Shown here: piece after piece, positions 16,540 to 25,614 of the stretch
Position numbering within the stretch: the first letter of the stretch is position 1
How the letters are laid out: the number at the start of each line of letters is the position of its first letter
NCBI GenBank assembly: GCA_002704825.1
Contig: PAIY01000058.1
Location: 1 to 36,480 of the forward strand
DNA from: Phycisphaeraceae bacterium
Lineage (GTDB): Bacteria; Planctomycetota; Phycisphaerae; Phycisphaerales; Phycisphaeraceae
Reading direction: 5' to 3'
DNA length: 36,480 nt
The notes under the pieces: model-generated
The model's database searches: none
Seen by the model: only the letters and a program-made list of their open reading frames with translations
What the model was told of the DNA's origin: nothing
Translations under genes and position numbers: made by a program

Positions 16540-16556
16540 TGGCACGAGAACCGTTG
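16540..16556 (+). promoter_or_regulatory. Weak sigma54-like element upstream of nifA
   Basis: TGGCACG (16540-16546) is a perfect -24 half, but 12 bases on the -12 dinucleotide is GT instead of GC. It may be a degenerate sigma54 promoter allowing NifA to activate its own gene, or chance. Confidence 0.25.
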
Positions 16557-16658
16557 ATGTAGCGCTTGATATAACAGAGGTAAACCTCGTCAAAAACGAC
16601 ATTAACGTCACTTTTGGACCATCATGGAGTCACCCGGACGACCCTCGACGCTGTGAGT

Positions 16659-18302
16659 ATGCCGATGCGTGAGGCCAAAAACACCGACAACCCGTTGCCT
16701 ACGGTCTGTTCAGATGATTGCCAGTTGCATATGAATGCAGCAGACCCCATGATGTGCGCCGAGCAGAAGCGTCGCCGTGAAGGTGAGATGCAGGCGCTCT
16801 ATGACATTGCCCGTGTTCTTTCCGAACGCAGTGGGCAGCAGCAAACTTTGACGGAAATCCTCAAGGTTCTGGAAGAACGTCTGACCATGAAGCGTGGCAC
16901 GGTGATGCTGCTTGATGGTGACAAGACCGAGCTGTTTGTCGCTGCCACCGCCAATCATGCCACAGGCGATACCGCTGCCAGCTACAAACCAGGTGAAGGT
17001 GTCACCGGTTATGTGATGACCACCGGCCAATCCATCATCGTCCCAAGCATTGCCAACGAGCCGCGTTTTTGTGATCGCATTCATGATCGCAGTGGTGAGT
17101 CATTGGAAGATGTGAGTTTCATCTGCGTGCCGATCACGGTTGGCTCCACGCCCGTGGGGACGTTGGCGGTGGACATCACTCAGGAGAGTTTAAAGTTTCT
17201 GGACGAAGCCGAACGCTGCCTGACGATCGTGGCAAGCATGATCGGCTATGACGTGCGTTCGCGACGCCTCAAACAGGAACAGGCTCAGGCGCTGCAGGAT
17301 GAGAACCTGCGTTTGCGTGATGCACTGGAAGAAAAATTCCGGCCTGAAAATATTGTTGGTAACTCGCGACTGATGCGTGAGGTCTACGTCAAGATCAAAC
17401 GTGTTGCAGCAAGCGATACCACCGTGCTCATCCGCGGGGAGACCGGCACGGGTAAGGAACTCATTGCCACCGCCATCCATTATGCATCCGCCCGCGCCAA
17501 CGGCCCATTCGTTCGCGTTAACTGTGCTCAACTCTCCGAGAACCTGTTGGAGTCTGAACTCTTCGGCCACGAAGTCGGTGCGTTCACCGGCGCGATCAAT
17601 CAGCGCATCGGACGCATTGAAGAAGCTCAGGGCGGGACATTGTTCCTCGATGAGATTGGTGAGTTTTACCCGTCTTTACAGGTCAAGATTCTGCGCGTGC
17701 TTCAGGAGCGTGAGTTTGAACGGGTGGGGTCCAACGAAACCATCAAAGCCAATGTACGGATCATTGCTGCAACGAATCGCGATTTGGAACAAGCGGTCCA
17801 AAATTCGCAGATGCGTCAGGATTTTTACTATCGGATCAACGTGTTCCCGATTGTGCTCCCGCCGCTGCGTGAACGTCGCGACGATATTCTGCTTTTGGCC
17901 AATCACTTTGCGCAGACATACGCCAGGCAGATGGACAAGCAGATCAAGCGAATCAGTACACCTGCGATCAATGCGATGATGTCCTATCACTGGCCGGGGA
18001 ATGTGCGTGAGCTTGAGAACTGCGTGGAGCATGCGGTGCTTCTTGCTGACGATGGGGTGATCTGTGCCCACAATCTCCCGCCGACACTGGAAATGCCCGA
18101 AGCCCCGGGACAATCTCAGACGGGGACGTTTGAAGCGCAGGTCGATGCGTTGGAACGTGATCTGATCAGCGATGCGCTGAAGACCTGCAAAGGCAATGCC
18201 GCTGCCGCCGCCCGACAGTTGGGTATTACGCCACGCATCATCCGTTACAAGATCAAGAAGCTGGACATCGATCTGGACAGTTTCAGCTACCCCGCCAAGT
18301 GA
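16659..18302 (+). CDS. nifA: NifA-type sigma54-dependent nitrogen-fixation activator
   Basis: Enhancer-binding protein that turns on nif promoters with sigma54. Domain order: a 40-50 residue N-terminal part, a GAF domain (about residues 45-205), an AAA+ domain with Walker A GETGTGKE (260-267), the sigma54-contact loop GAFTGA (307-312), Walker [11 protein letters not shown], and a C-terminal helix-turn-helix, [19 protein letters not shown]. It lacks the C-x4-C linker of oxygen-sensitive rhizobial NifA. N-terminal Cys17, Cys21 and Cys33 form C-x3-C-x11-C before the GAF domain. The start is uncertain: TTG at 16614, ATG at 16659 or 16665, or a later ATG at 16788 preceded by GAAGGTGAG, which would remove those cysteines. 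No nifL is beside it. The nif location and HTH favour NifA over NorR or FhlA. Confidence 0.87.
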   Translation: MPMREAKNTDNPLPTVCSDDCQLHMNAADPMMCAEQKRRREGEMQALYDIARVLSERSGQQQTLTEILKVLEERLTMKRGTVMLLDGDKTELFVAATANHATGDTAASYKPGEGVTGYVMTTGQSIIVPSIANEPRFCDRIHDRSGESLEDVSFICVPITVGSTPVGTLAVDITQESLKFLDEAERCLTIVASMIGYDVRSRRLKQEQAQALQDENLRLRDALEEKFRPENIVGNSRLMREVYVKIKRVAASDTTVLIRGETGTGKELIATAIHYASARANGPFVRVNCAQLSENLLESELFGHEVGAFTGAINQRIGRIEEAQGGTLFLDEIGEFYPSLQVKILRVLQEREFERVGSNETIKANVRIIAATNRDLEQAVQNSQMRQDFYYRINVFPIVLPPLRERRDDILLLANHFAQTYARQMDKQIKRISTPAINAMMSYHWPGNVRELENCVEHAVLLADDGVICAHNLPPTLEMPEAPGQSQTGTFEAQVDALERDLISDALKTCKGNAAAAARQLGITPRIIRYKIKKLDIDLDSFSYPAK

Positions 18303-18722
18303 GTTCAATGAGCAAAACCGCTTGCGTTTTTCAGGATTGATAAGACTTGTCGTGGTGGTGAAAATCTCCCGCTTCCAATCGTTGATTTCTGATATGAGCG
18401 AACCTAGAATTAACTGTCAACATGCCGAATCGATTCGGCAAACCTATCGGCAATAATGCCTAACCGCTTTGCATTTGCTGCTTAATCTTCGAAAGACCTC
18501 AATTGTATCAATAGGAACACGATCCACCGCCATTCATTTTGATGTCGGGTTTGCCGCCCGGCTTTAGCTTCAGTTTTCGTTGCCAATCATGCGTGATGGT
18601 CCAGTCAGGCATGAGCAGGTATCACTTTGCCAGGTGTCCGGGGAGGGTGTTTGAAAAAATGCAGCGTCTGTGATGCAAAGTCGTGTCACAGATGCTGCGG
18701 GTTTGAAAATGGAGACAATGTT
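18303..18722. other. Gene-free gap after nifA, with a hairpin leader
   Basis: No gene is supported here. Near the nifA stop is the short stem AAACCGCTTGCGTTTTT, a weak terminator candidate. At 18661-18698 GCAGCGTCTGTGA pairs with TCACAGATGCTGC (12 of 13) around a 12-base loop, 25 bases before the beta-helix gene. Read on the minus strand it is followed by six T residues, so it could instead be a leftward terminator. Confidence 0.45.
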
Positions 18723-20171
18723 ATGCACGTACTTACCCATCCCAAGCAGTTCGTGACCCACAGGTGGATCGGCCGACAGCCCAATCGTTGGTGGGTTGCG
18801 ATCCTCTTGTTGCTGCTGATCGCCTGGCCTGCACATGCCCAGGATGACACGGCCTACATCCAGAACATGCTCGACACGCAGGACGTCATCTCGCTGCCGG
18901 CTGGGAAGTATTACATCAGTTCGCCGTTGATGATTGGTGAGAAAATGTTTAAAGGCGAAGGTAAGAAGGAAACCGAGATCGTTGCGATCGCGCCCATGCC
19001 TTACATGCTCAAGGCTTCGTCCAATGCCAAGATCTCCGACATGTATTTCAATGGCAATGTCTCAGCGGAGTGGGGCATCCTCTATCCCGGTGGCAATGGA
19101 TCACACACCGTCAGTGTCCGCGTGCGGTTCTGCACCAAGGCAGGCTTTGTGTTGGGTAACACGCAGAACAGTTTTTTCATGGACTGTGATTCCTATGACA
19201 ATCTGGTGTGTTACGCGCTGTACAACCATGCTGCCAACAACACGTTCATTGCTTGTGATGCCAATACTAACTGGACGTTGTCCGAACCGGGCGGTGCCTT
19301 CATCACAGCGCCGGATAATGTCGATGCCCGTCATATTCTCATGGCGTACAAAATCGACCCCAATCTCCCCGCACCGCAGTCACAAAAGAATCGTCACAAC
19401 CGATTCATCGCTGGCATCTACGAACGCGATATGGGCAATCTCTACAGCATTGAAATGAGCTACGCCGAAGCCAACAACTCGTTCATTGGCATTGAAGTCA
19501 CCGGCGGATGTGAACCGGATAAACCACAGGAAGCGTTGATCTACCTGGCGCAAGGCAATGCGACCTTTTACGACTGCAAACTTAATCACGATGGGGGTAA
19601 GACGGCAATTGTTGACGGCGGATACCTGAAAATCGACAAGACCTGCATCGGTGGCGGGCTGGGCGGTAGCAGTGGGCAGGGGGCAAGCTTCTTTCCCAAG
19701 GTGGATGTCCGACCCGGTGGTGACAGCAATGCGATGGATTACTGGAACGGCAAAGAAAGTTCCAACACGCGCGACTTTAGCGGTGGCATGGGATCATGGC
19801 ATGGCAGCAGTGGTGGCGTACTGGTTTGGGATGAGGTCAAACGTCGACTGCATTTGACCAGTACTTCGCCCAATCACGGCGCAGCCGTGAGTCTCAAAGC
19901 GATGAGTTTGAACCTGAATACCGAGCCATGGGTCAAAGTGTCATTCGTGTTGGATAACATCCTGCCAACCAATGCTGTGGTTCGTCTACAGGGATGGAAC
20001 GGCAGCTATTGGTCCACACTCAATACCTTCACCGGCAATGGCGAACACACCATGACCCTCAAACTCCCAGTCGACGTCGGTGAGTTACGTCTTAGTCTGG
20101 ATCAAGCAGGGACCATGGAAATCGTACACTTTGATTACAAGCTTTACGGTGCGTTTATCTATGACGATTGA
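18723..20171 (+). CDS. Secreted right-handed beta-helix (pectate-lyase-like) protein
   Basis: Predicted exported protein of 482 aa. A signal peptide is clear: basic start with Arg/Lys, hydrophobic core WWVAILLLLLIAW and a cleavage site PAHA-Q. The mature part begins DTAYIQNMLDTQDVISLPAGKYYISSPL, the typical opening of pectate-lyase-3/GH55-like beta-helices, and continues with short strand repeats such as NSFFMDCDSYDNLVCYALYNHAANNTF. The last 130 residues look like a separate beta-sandwich. No catalytic residues can be named, so it may bind or cut a polysaccharide. The ATG at 18723 is chosen because GGAGA lies 8 bases upstream and the signal peptide follows; the frame extends upstream to 18627. 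A strong terminator follows. Confidence 0.75.
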   Translation: MHVLTHPKQFVTHRWIGRQPNRWWVAILLLLLIAWPAHAQDDTAYIQNMLDTQDVISLPAGKYYISSPLMIGEKMFKGEGKKETEIVAIAPMPYMLKASSNAKISDMYFNGNVSAEWGILYPGGNGSHTVSVRVRFCTKAGFVLGNTQNSFFMDCDSYDNLVCYALYNHAANNTFIACDANTNWTLSEPGGAFITAPDNVDARHILMAYKIDPNLPAPQSQKNRHNRFIAGIYERDMGNLYSIEMSYAEANNSFIGIEVTGGCEPDKPQEALIYLAQGNATFYDCKLNHDGGKTAIVDGGYLKIDKTCIGGGLGGSSGQGASFFPKVDVRPGGDSNAMDYWNGKESSNTRDFSGGMGSWHGSSGGVLVWDEVKRRLHLTSTSPNHGAAVSLKAMSLNLNTEPWVKVSFVLDNILPTNAVVRLQGWNGSYWSTLNTFTGNGEHTMTLKLPVDVGELRLSLDQAGTMEIVHFDYKLYGAFIYDD

Positions 20172-20218
20172 TGGACGCTGCCAAATGATTGGCGTGTCTT
20201 GTTTTTGATATCACAGCC

Positions 20219-20260
20219 CATCCCCTCGCATGAGTTGATGCGAGGGGATGTTGTTTTTTT
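20219..20260 (+). terminator. Strong terminator after the beta-helix gene
   Basis: CATCCCCTCGCAT and ATGCGAGGGGATG make a perfect 13-base stem with a 6-base loop, then TTGTTTTTTT. Confidence 0.9.
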
Positions 20261-20393
20261 GGGGCGCATTGACAACGGCAGCAACCCAACCTGTTGGTTG
20301 TTGTCTTGCATGTTGTCATCTCAAGAAGTTTCAAACCCACCAAAAAATAGAACGTTGAATTGCCCCGGCCCCACCGGTTGGATGTGTGTTGAT

Positions 20394-20588
20394 TCAGGAT
20401 GCGTGTTGCTGCTGCTTTAAGCGCAGTTCGATGGCCTTTCGCAGACGCTGAGCTTTGAGTGCATAGTCAGCAGACTGTTTGATTTTGCCCTGTCTTGCGC
20501 ATTCGAGCTGACGGTTACGCATGTCAGCCAGCAAACGCTGTGCGCTCTCCAGGGAAACAAATTGACCCTCAACCATGAGGTTCGACAC
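20394..20588 (-). CDS. Small basic hypothetical protein
   Basis: A 64-residue leftward gene. The start is taken as GTG at 20588 because GAGGAGG lies 6 bases upstream; longer versions to 20756 lack such a site and add unlikely sequence. The protein is rich in Arg, Gln and Leu and mostly helical by composition (LESAQRLLADMRNRQLE, then KAQRLRKAIELRLKQQQ). No family is recognised. It stands alone between a terminator and the divergent DUF1015 gene. Confidence 0.5.
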   Translation of the reverse strand: MSNLMVEGQFVSLESAQRLLADMRNRQLECARQGKIKQSADYALKAQRLRKAIELRLKQQQHAS

Positions 20589-20995
20589 GGCACACCTCCT
20601 CATCCAATGTGGGTGCGTTACAAATTTCAAGAGGCGGAATCTTAGCCAGTTGAAAGAAAAATCAAAGGCCGAAACGAAGGTTTGTGGATATTTTCTGTTT
20701 TTTGACGTTTTGCCAACAGGCTTATGCACATATTGTTCTTCAAATGCAGGGGTCATCCGCTACCTCCTTGCTGGTTTGTCTGAACCCATCGCTTGTGTCA
20801 GTTCAAGCATTTGTCCAAATCATACGTTCAAGCCATGTCCCATAGTCGCAACTCTCAGGACGTCAGGTCACATGTTTGTTAAACGCTAAAAGAGCCCCAA
20901 TCCTTGCAGCTCACTTTCAAAAAGTTTGTCCAGTCGGTACCCTGTTGGGTCTTGTGACTGTTTAGCCATCCGACAAAAGAGGATTTGCAAAAGCC
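20589..20995. other. Intergenic region between divergent genes
   Basis: About 400 bases with no supported gene. It should carry the promoters of the small leftward gene and of the rightward DUF1015 gene, but I cannot pick a convincing -35/-10 pair. GAGG at about 20979 is the ribosome site of the latter. Confidence 0.35.
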
Positions 20996-22300
20996 ATGCC
21001 AAAGATTTCACCCATTGCTGCAATTGAATATAACTTCAATGAATTAAAAGATTTGTCGAGTGTCATCGCCCCGCCGTATGACGTCTTGGACGAATGTTCC
21101 AAGCAGACGCTGCTGGATCGTAACCCGCATAACATCGTCGCGGTTGACCTGCCGCACCTGCCGCCCAAGACAGTCGGTCCTGATGAGACTTATCTCAAGG
21201 CTTCGGAGGTCTTTAGCGAGTGGTTGGAAAAAGGACACCTGCGTAAACGCACCACACCGGCGATCTACGTCTACCAGCAGACCTACACCGTCAAAGGCAC
21301 CGAATACAAGCGTCGTGGTGTCATTGCCAATGTCCAGTTACAGGACTTTGGGCCCGGCTCCGATGGCAACGGTGGCATCTTCCCACACGAACAAACTTTT
21401 TCTGCACCCAAGGAAGATCGACTAAAGTTGATGAAAGCCACCCAGGCCCAGCTCTCACCGATCTTTGGTTTGTTTGCTGATCAAGCAGGCAAAGTTCAGC
21501 CACTGCTTGATGAAGTGGCAGACAAAGGCAACCCGACTTTCACTGCAACGACCAGTAACGACGGTGTGCTGCACGAAGTGTGGGTACTTGAAGATAGTTC
21601 AGCTATATCCAAATTCCAGGACGCCCTTGGCCCCTGTGACACCTTTATCGCTGACGGACATCACCGCTACGGCACAGCACTGAACTACCGCGAAGCCGTC
21701 GGTCCCTTCCCCGAAGGTCACCCCGGCAACCAATGCCTCTTCGTCCTCGTTGCATTGACCGACCCCGGCTGCATTGTGCTCCCGACGCACCGCGTGCTTG
21801 GTGGCATGAAAGACTACAGCTTCGAAAAATTCGCCCAGGCTTCGGCAGGCAAACTCGTCATCAAACCTTTCCAAGGCACGATGGCTGAACTTGAAGCGGC
21901 ACTCCCCGATGCCGGACCGCATGCCATGGGGCTTTACGATCCCAAGGCTGGTCTGCACATTGCAACCACGGTCGATAGCGATCCGCTCAAGGACTCGCAT
22001 GGCAACATGAGCGAGGCCTGGCGTCAGCTTGATGTCGCCGTGCTTCAACACCTCATCGTCGAAGGCATCTGCGAACCGACTTTCTGCAACGGTGGCAAAG
22101 TCACCTGGAAGTTCCCGCATGACCTTGATGAAACCCAAAAGGTCACCGACTCGGAAAACTTCGACCTCGGCGTCATCATGCAGGCAACCCCCATCGAGTC
22201 CATCGGTGCGGTGTGTTCCAGCGGTGAACTCATGCCCCAGAAGAGCACCTTCTTCTACCCGAAGCTTGCAACCGGTTTGGCCATCAACCCTGTTGCTTAA
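20996..22300 (+). CDS. DUF1015 family protein
   Basis: A 434-residue cytoplasmic protein of the DUF1015 family, of unknown biochemical role. The conserved blocks are visible: VIAPPYDVLDE near the N terminus, YVYQQTYTVKGTEYKRRGVIA, the central IADGHHRYGTALNYRE, and the C-terminal MPQKSTFFYPKLATGL. The HHRY block suggests a catalytic or nucleotide-handling site, but none has been assigned here. Length matches the family. It stands alone, with a terminator 25 bases downstream, so its neighbours give no clue to function. Confidence 0.88.
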   Translation: MPKISPIAAIEYNFNELKDLSSVIAPPYDVLDECSKQTLLDRNPHNIVAVDLPHLPPKTVGPDETYLKASEVFSEWLEKGHLRKRTTPAIYVYQQTYTVKGTEYKRRGVIANVQLQDFGPGSDGNGGIFPHEQTFSAPKEDRLKLMKATQAQLSPIFGLFADQAGKVQPLLDEVADKGNPTFTATTSNDGVLHEVWVLEDSSAISKFQDALGPCDTFIADGHHRYGTALNYREAVGPFPEGHPGNQCLFVLVALTDPGCIVLPTHRVLGGMKDYSFEKFAQASAGKLVIKPFQGTMAELEAALPDAGPHAMGLYDPKAGLHIATTVDSDPLKDSHGNMSEAWRQLDVAVLQHLIVEGICEPTFCNGGKVTWKFPHDLDETQKVTDSENFDLGVIMQATPIESIGAVCSSGELMPQKSTFFYPKLATGLAINPVA

Positions 22301-22323
22301 GACTTCGACATAACACAAAAACA

Positions 22324-22359
22324 AAACCGTCAGATCACACGTGGGTCTGACGGTTTTTT
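22324..22359 (+). terminator. Terminator after the DUF1015 gene
   Basis: AAACCGTCAGA pairs with TCTGACGGTTT over an 11-base loop, followed by further T residues. Confidence 0.9.
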
Positions 22360-22416
22360 GTTTTCAGGCTTATCGTTGGCATCCGTGTTCAAGGCATTTT
22401 TAAACCACAGATACAC

Positions 22417-22638
22417 ACAGATGAACATAGATGTTCAAGGCAAATTAGAACATTCCCAAAAATGAATCTCCGCCCTCCGTCACTCCCGCGCAGGCGGGAG
22501 TCCAGTGATATCTGCAACCGTCTACTGCATGCCACTGGATTCCCGCCTGCGCGGGAATGACGAACAAATACGATGACATTAAGATTGTTTTTTAACTGCT
22601 CAAACTACAGATGAACACAGATGTTCAAGGCAAATTAG
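22417..22638. repeat. Direct repeats enclosing a REP-like inverted repeat
   Basis: A 32-base direct repeat (starting ACAGATGAACA) occurs at 22417-22448 and 22607-22638 with one difference. Between them, 22478-22507 and 22533-22562 form an inverted repeat of the CCCGCGCAGGCGGG type, 28 of 30 positions matching. This REP class, with GTCATTCCCGC flanks, is widespread in bacteria; a decayed copy is at 36289-36380. Confidence 0.7.
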
Positions 22639-22654
22639 TGCGTTTGCAACAGTG

Positions 22655-22738
22655 AAAGCCGTGCCCCTCCCGGGTCACGGGTGCGGGGTGAGATTTCAGT
22701 TAATCGACTCGTACCTCAGGAAAGGTACGGCTTTTTTT
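22655..22738 (+). ncRNA. Possible structured small RNA ending in a terminator
   Basis: From 22655 the sequence can fold into a GC-rich hairpin (CCCC-T-CCCG, loop GGTCA, CGGG-TGC-GGGG at 22664-22688) and a terminator stem CGTACCT/AGGTACG (22710-22729) followed by TTTTTTT. The 5' end, AGCCGTGCC (22657-22665), can alternatively pair with GGTACGGCT (22724-22732), so two exclusive folds exist, as in attenuators. No rightward gene follows (the next gene is convergent), so a free small RNA is the simpler idea. No known family recognised. Confidence 0.35.
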
Positions 22739-22803
22739 CAAATGACATCTGTGGTTAATTGTCTTGAGCGCGGTTGAGTACACCACGCCATCAAAGCATT
22801 GAA

Positions 22804-24483
22804 TTACAGATCCAAACCTTCACCCGACTTCTCAGGATACGGCGGTGTATCCAGCATGAACCTGACCTGTTCGTCGGAGAGTTGATACACCAGCATGGTT
22901 TTGTTGATCACCGAATCAGGCTCACGAACGCGAAGGTGCGCACAGATTCGCGCCAGTCGCAAACGCAGCCACATCCATTGTTCGTGAGACAGTTCAGGTA
23001 AGCCATGGTCATGATGACCGCTGTGACTTTCAGGCATTTTCAAGAGTCCTGCTGCAAAGTAGTCCCGCAGTCGCTGGTAGTCCTGCTCCATCTGCACGGT
23101 CCAATCCCGTGGCAGAATCGCAGGTGTCGCGCCGGAGAGGTAATTGCTGCTGATGACATAGCGACCGCCGGTTAACGCGATGTCGGACCACTGGAATAGA
23201 CTTTTTGCTGAAGTGTTGGGATCGGCTTCTGCCAGGGGGCCAAAGCTTGCTAAAAAGTCCGCGTCTATTGCTGCTGTTTGGTGATCCTGCCCCCAATCCA
23301 GATTGTCGACTGCCAAGTGTGGGAAGATGGCATCATGCTCACGGGCTGCCTGATTGGTGAACGTGAGAAAATGCTGCGGGAATAATAGCGTTTGGAGCAT
23401 CAGCACGGTCACGCCAAGCAGGCATAGGAGCCGTGCATGATGTCGTTTGAGATTGGGTGTCGATGCATTATCCAATTTTAATCGCATGGCTGAACCAGCC
23501 AGAACAAACAGCGCTGGATATATCGGCAAAAGCATCCGCAAACCAATCGGTTCGTCAACGCGTGTTGCGATGTACAGCGTGCAAAGCACAATGCAGATCA
23601 TCGGCCATGCGCGTTGGGCATCCCGTCGCCGTTCACCCTTACGCAGCATCCACGTGACTTGAGCAACCATGAGCATGACCAGAATCACCACCGGCGTTTT
23701 GATCAGGAAACTGTAGAGATAAAAACCGGAGGGATGTTTGTCGAAGGTTTGGCCGTTGAGATACCAACTGCCTGCCCAGAGTTGAGAGGGTTGGGGTTTG
23801 TTGACCATCGCCCATTGCATGACACCGATGAGCAGAAGCATCATGATCGGCCAGATGCCTGCAGGTGTGTCGGACCTGGTGGCACGGGCTGCTGTTTTCC
23901 ATGTCCAGGCGCCCAGTGCCATGAGAATAAACGCGTTGGCCAGGTCAGGGGTTGCAAGACTGCTGTGCGCCAGGATCGTCGGTGAATAACAGTACAAGGC
24001 CAATGACAGTAACCCCCCTTGCTCACCCCAGAGTTTACGGCTGACTGCAAAGACGATCACAGCAAGCAGGACACTCATTAGCAAGGTGGTGTATCGCGCT
24101 GCATAGAGCGGTGAGTCCGAAACGGTGAACATGCCGGTGTACACCCATTGGCGTGCAGCGTTGTCCATCTGTTCGGCGATGGGCGTTGAGTCATCCGTTG
24201 CAGTCGGGCGGTGATCGATCGGCGCGCTGAGTAGTTGCAGGCCGACGACGTAGTCGTAGGGATGTGCATTGCGCCCAAGTCCGTTGCCGTTTCCAAGCAA
24301 CGCTTCACTGCCACGGATCAGATGATGAATCTCTGTGCCGACTGGGGAGCGTGTTTTGATCTGTCGCATGGAGAGATAGACATGTCCTGCCAGAAGCAGC
24401 AGGGCGACGCCGACAACCCACAGCGGGATGTTCGGTTTGGTTGGCTTAACCATTTTTAAATCGTTGGCCTGAGTTTCATTCAT
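22804..24483 (-). CDS. Multi-pass membrane protein, glycosyltransferase 39-like
   Basis: A 559-residue integral membrane protein. A first membrane segment (LWVVGVALLLLAGHVYL) is followed by an acidic, His-containing periplasmic loop with HHLIRGSEALLGNG, then about seven to eight further hydrophobic segments (for example LLMSVLLAVIVFAV and LLCLLGVTVLMLQTLLF). The C-terminal 200 residues are soluble. The layout and the RMLLPIYPALFVLAG segment resemble GT39/PMT-type and ArnT-like lipid-linked sugar transferases, and the distribution of charged residues in loop 1 fits, but the catalytic Asp-Glu motif is not clear. Function is therefore only tentative. It is a single leftward gene with repeats downstream. 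Confidence 0.55.
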   Translation of the reverse strand: MNETQANDLKMVKPTKPNIPLWVVGVALLLLAGHVYLSMRQIKTRSPVGTEIHHLIRGSEALLGNGNGLGRNAHPYDYVVGLQLLSAPIDHRPTATDDSTPIAEQMDNAARQWVYTGMFTVSDSPLYAARYTTLLMSVLLAVIVFAVSRKLWGEQGGLLSLALYCYSPTILAHSSLATPDLANAFILMALGAWTWKTAARATRSDTPAGIWPIMMLLLIGVMQWAMVNKPQPSQLWAGSWYLNGQTFDKHPSGFYLYSFLIKTPVVILVMLMVAQVTWMLRKGERRRDAQRAWPMICIVLCTLYIATRVDEPIGLRMLLPIYPALFVLAGSAMRLKLDNASTPNLKRHHARLLCLLGVTVLMLQTLLFPQHFLTFTNQAAREHDAIFPHLAVDNLDWGQDHQTAAIDADFLASFGPLAEADPNTSAKSLFQWSDIALTGGRYVISSNYLSGATPAILPRDWTVQMEQDYQRLRDYFAAGLLKMPESHSGHHDHGLPELSHEQWMWLRLRLARICAHLRVREPDSVINKTMLVYQLSDEQVRFMLDTPPYPEKSGEGLDL

Positions 24484-24689
24484 GCGTGATGCATTGTAGT
24501 CATTGTGTTGGAATCGGGGACGGATGCATGGTCTGCAAGGTTCACAGGTGTTTAACAGTGATGTTTATGAAACGCCCAAAGGTCGGGAATCTTCCGATAA
24601 AATCATCGTTACAGTCCAAAAGGTTGACATAACCGCTAGTTGTGTCCTTTGGCGAAGTTTGTCTGTTGGCAGTGGGTCGCCATGTCGAC

Positions 24690-24717
24690 TTGGCAGATCA
24701 AAAAAAGTCGGTATACT
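24690..24717 (+). promoter_or_regulatory. Sigma-70 promoter of the tRNA-Leu gene
   Basis: TTGGCA (24690-24695) and TATACT (24712-24717) are separated by 16 bases; the tRNA begins 31 bases after the -10. Confidence 0.6.
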
Positions 24718-24747
24718 GTTTCGTTCCATTCCAAATGGATGCCAATC

Positions 24748-24833
24748 GCGGCCGTGGCGGAATTGGCAGACGCGCTAGACTAAGGATCTAGTGGGAGTAA
24801 AATCCCGTGGAGGTTCGATCCCTCTCGGCCGCA
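24748..24833 (+). tRNA. tRNA-Leu (anticodon AAG)
   Basis: Class II tRNA. Acceptor GCGGCCG/CGGCCGC, D-stem GCG/CGC, anticodon stem CTAGA/TCTAG with loop CTAAGGA (anticodon AAG), a long variable arm with stem GGGA/TCCC, and T-arm loop TTCGATC. The discriminator is A; the CCA end is not encoded. A34 would probably be converted to inosine to read Leu CUU/CUC codons. Confidence 0.95.
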
Positions 24834-24843
24834 CTTAAAAAAT

Positions 24844-24883
24844 AAGACGCTTGACTGTATAATGCAGTCGAGCGTCTTTTTTT
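24844..24883 (+). terminator. Terminator after tRNA-Leu
   Basis: AAGACGCT-T-GACTG and CAGTC-G-AGCGTCTT form a long stem with a 7-base loop, followed by TTTTT. Confidence 0.9.
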
Positions 24884-24959
24884 ATGTACTGACGCAAGAC
24901 AACGAGAAGACATCCCTGAGCGTGGTGGTACTTGCACGCTCAAAAGGAAGGCATGACCC

Positions 24960-25547
24960 ATGCAGGTTCATTGGCACGTGAAACCCGCAGAGGCACATGA
25001 CCGTGATGAGTTGATCCAATTGTGGAAACAGTTCATGTGTGAGGAACATGAACAGGACATGGCCTTGGCTCAAACGCCGGCTGATGACACCACGGATCAA
25101 TGGGCAACCCGGCTGGAAGGGCAAATCCAGCAGGGCAAGGTCACGGTGATTGGTAACGATGAGCAACTTGTCGGATTCATTGGCATGATCGACAGCGATG
25201 ATGCTTCATGGGTGCCGACATCCGTTGCCTACATCGTCGATATCTACATGTTGCCTCATGCTCGGAGTTTCCTGGCATTCAAACAACTCATCGAAGGCTT
25301 CACGCAACAGGTCAAACCCCGCTACACGCAGGTCTGGACCAACATCGCTGCGCAAAAACATCGTGTGGGAGCATTGCTCTCGCGACTGGGCTTCACCGTA
25401 TTGCAGGACTTTGAAGCGCCCGGTATGAAGGATCAATGCTATCTCTGCAAAACGATCCGTGAGAATGATTCCCGCGCAGGCGTCCCCGCAGCGTTGGCAG
25501 GTTTTTTCGACAGCATCCCCGAACCCTGCCCCATGATGCAGGAGTAA
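24960..25547 (+). CDS. GNAT-family acetyltransferase-like protein
   Basis: A 195-residue soluble protein. The start VHWHVKPAEAHDRDELIQLWKQFM fits the first strand and helix of GNAT N-acetyltransferases, VTVIGNDEQLVGFIGMI is the central beta strand pair, and AYIVDIYMLPHARSFLAFKQLI resembles the acetyl-CoA-binding motif A, though the typical R/Q-x-x-G-x-G/A loop is degenerate. RVGALLSRLGFTVLQDF is the last helix and strand typical of the fold. Substrate unknown. A 25-residue Cys- and Pro-containing tail follows. AGGAAGG lies upstream of the ATG. No operon partner is apparent. Confidence 0.65.
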   Translation: MQVHWHVKPAEAHDRDELIQLWKQFMCEEHEQDMALAQTPADDTTDQWATRLEGQIQQGKVTVIGNDEQLVGFIGMIDSDDASWVPTSVAYIVDIYMLPHARSFLAFKQLIEGFTQQVKPRYTQVWTNIAAQKHRVGALLSRLGFTVLQDFEAPGMKDQCYLCKTIRENDSRAGVPAALAGFFDSIPEPCPMMQE

Positions 25548-25614
25548 GACGCAACACCACGCGCCTTGATGTGACATCACATGCATCCCCACAAAGCCGT
25601 GTCGCTCCTGCGCA

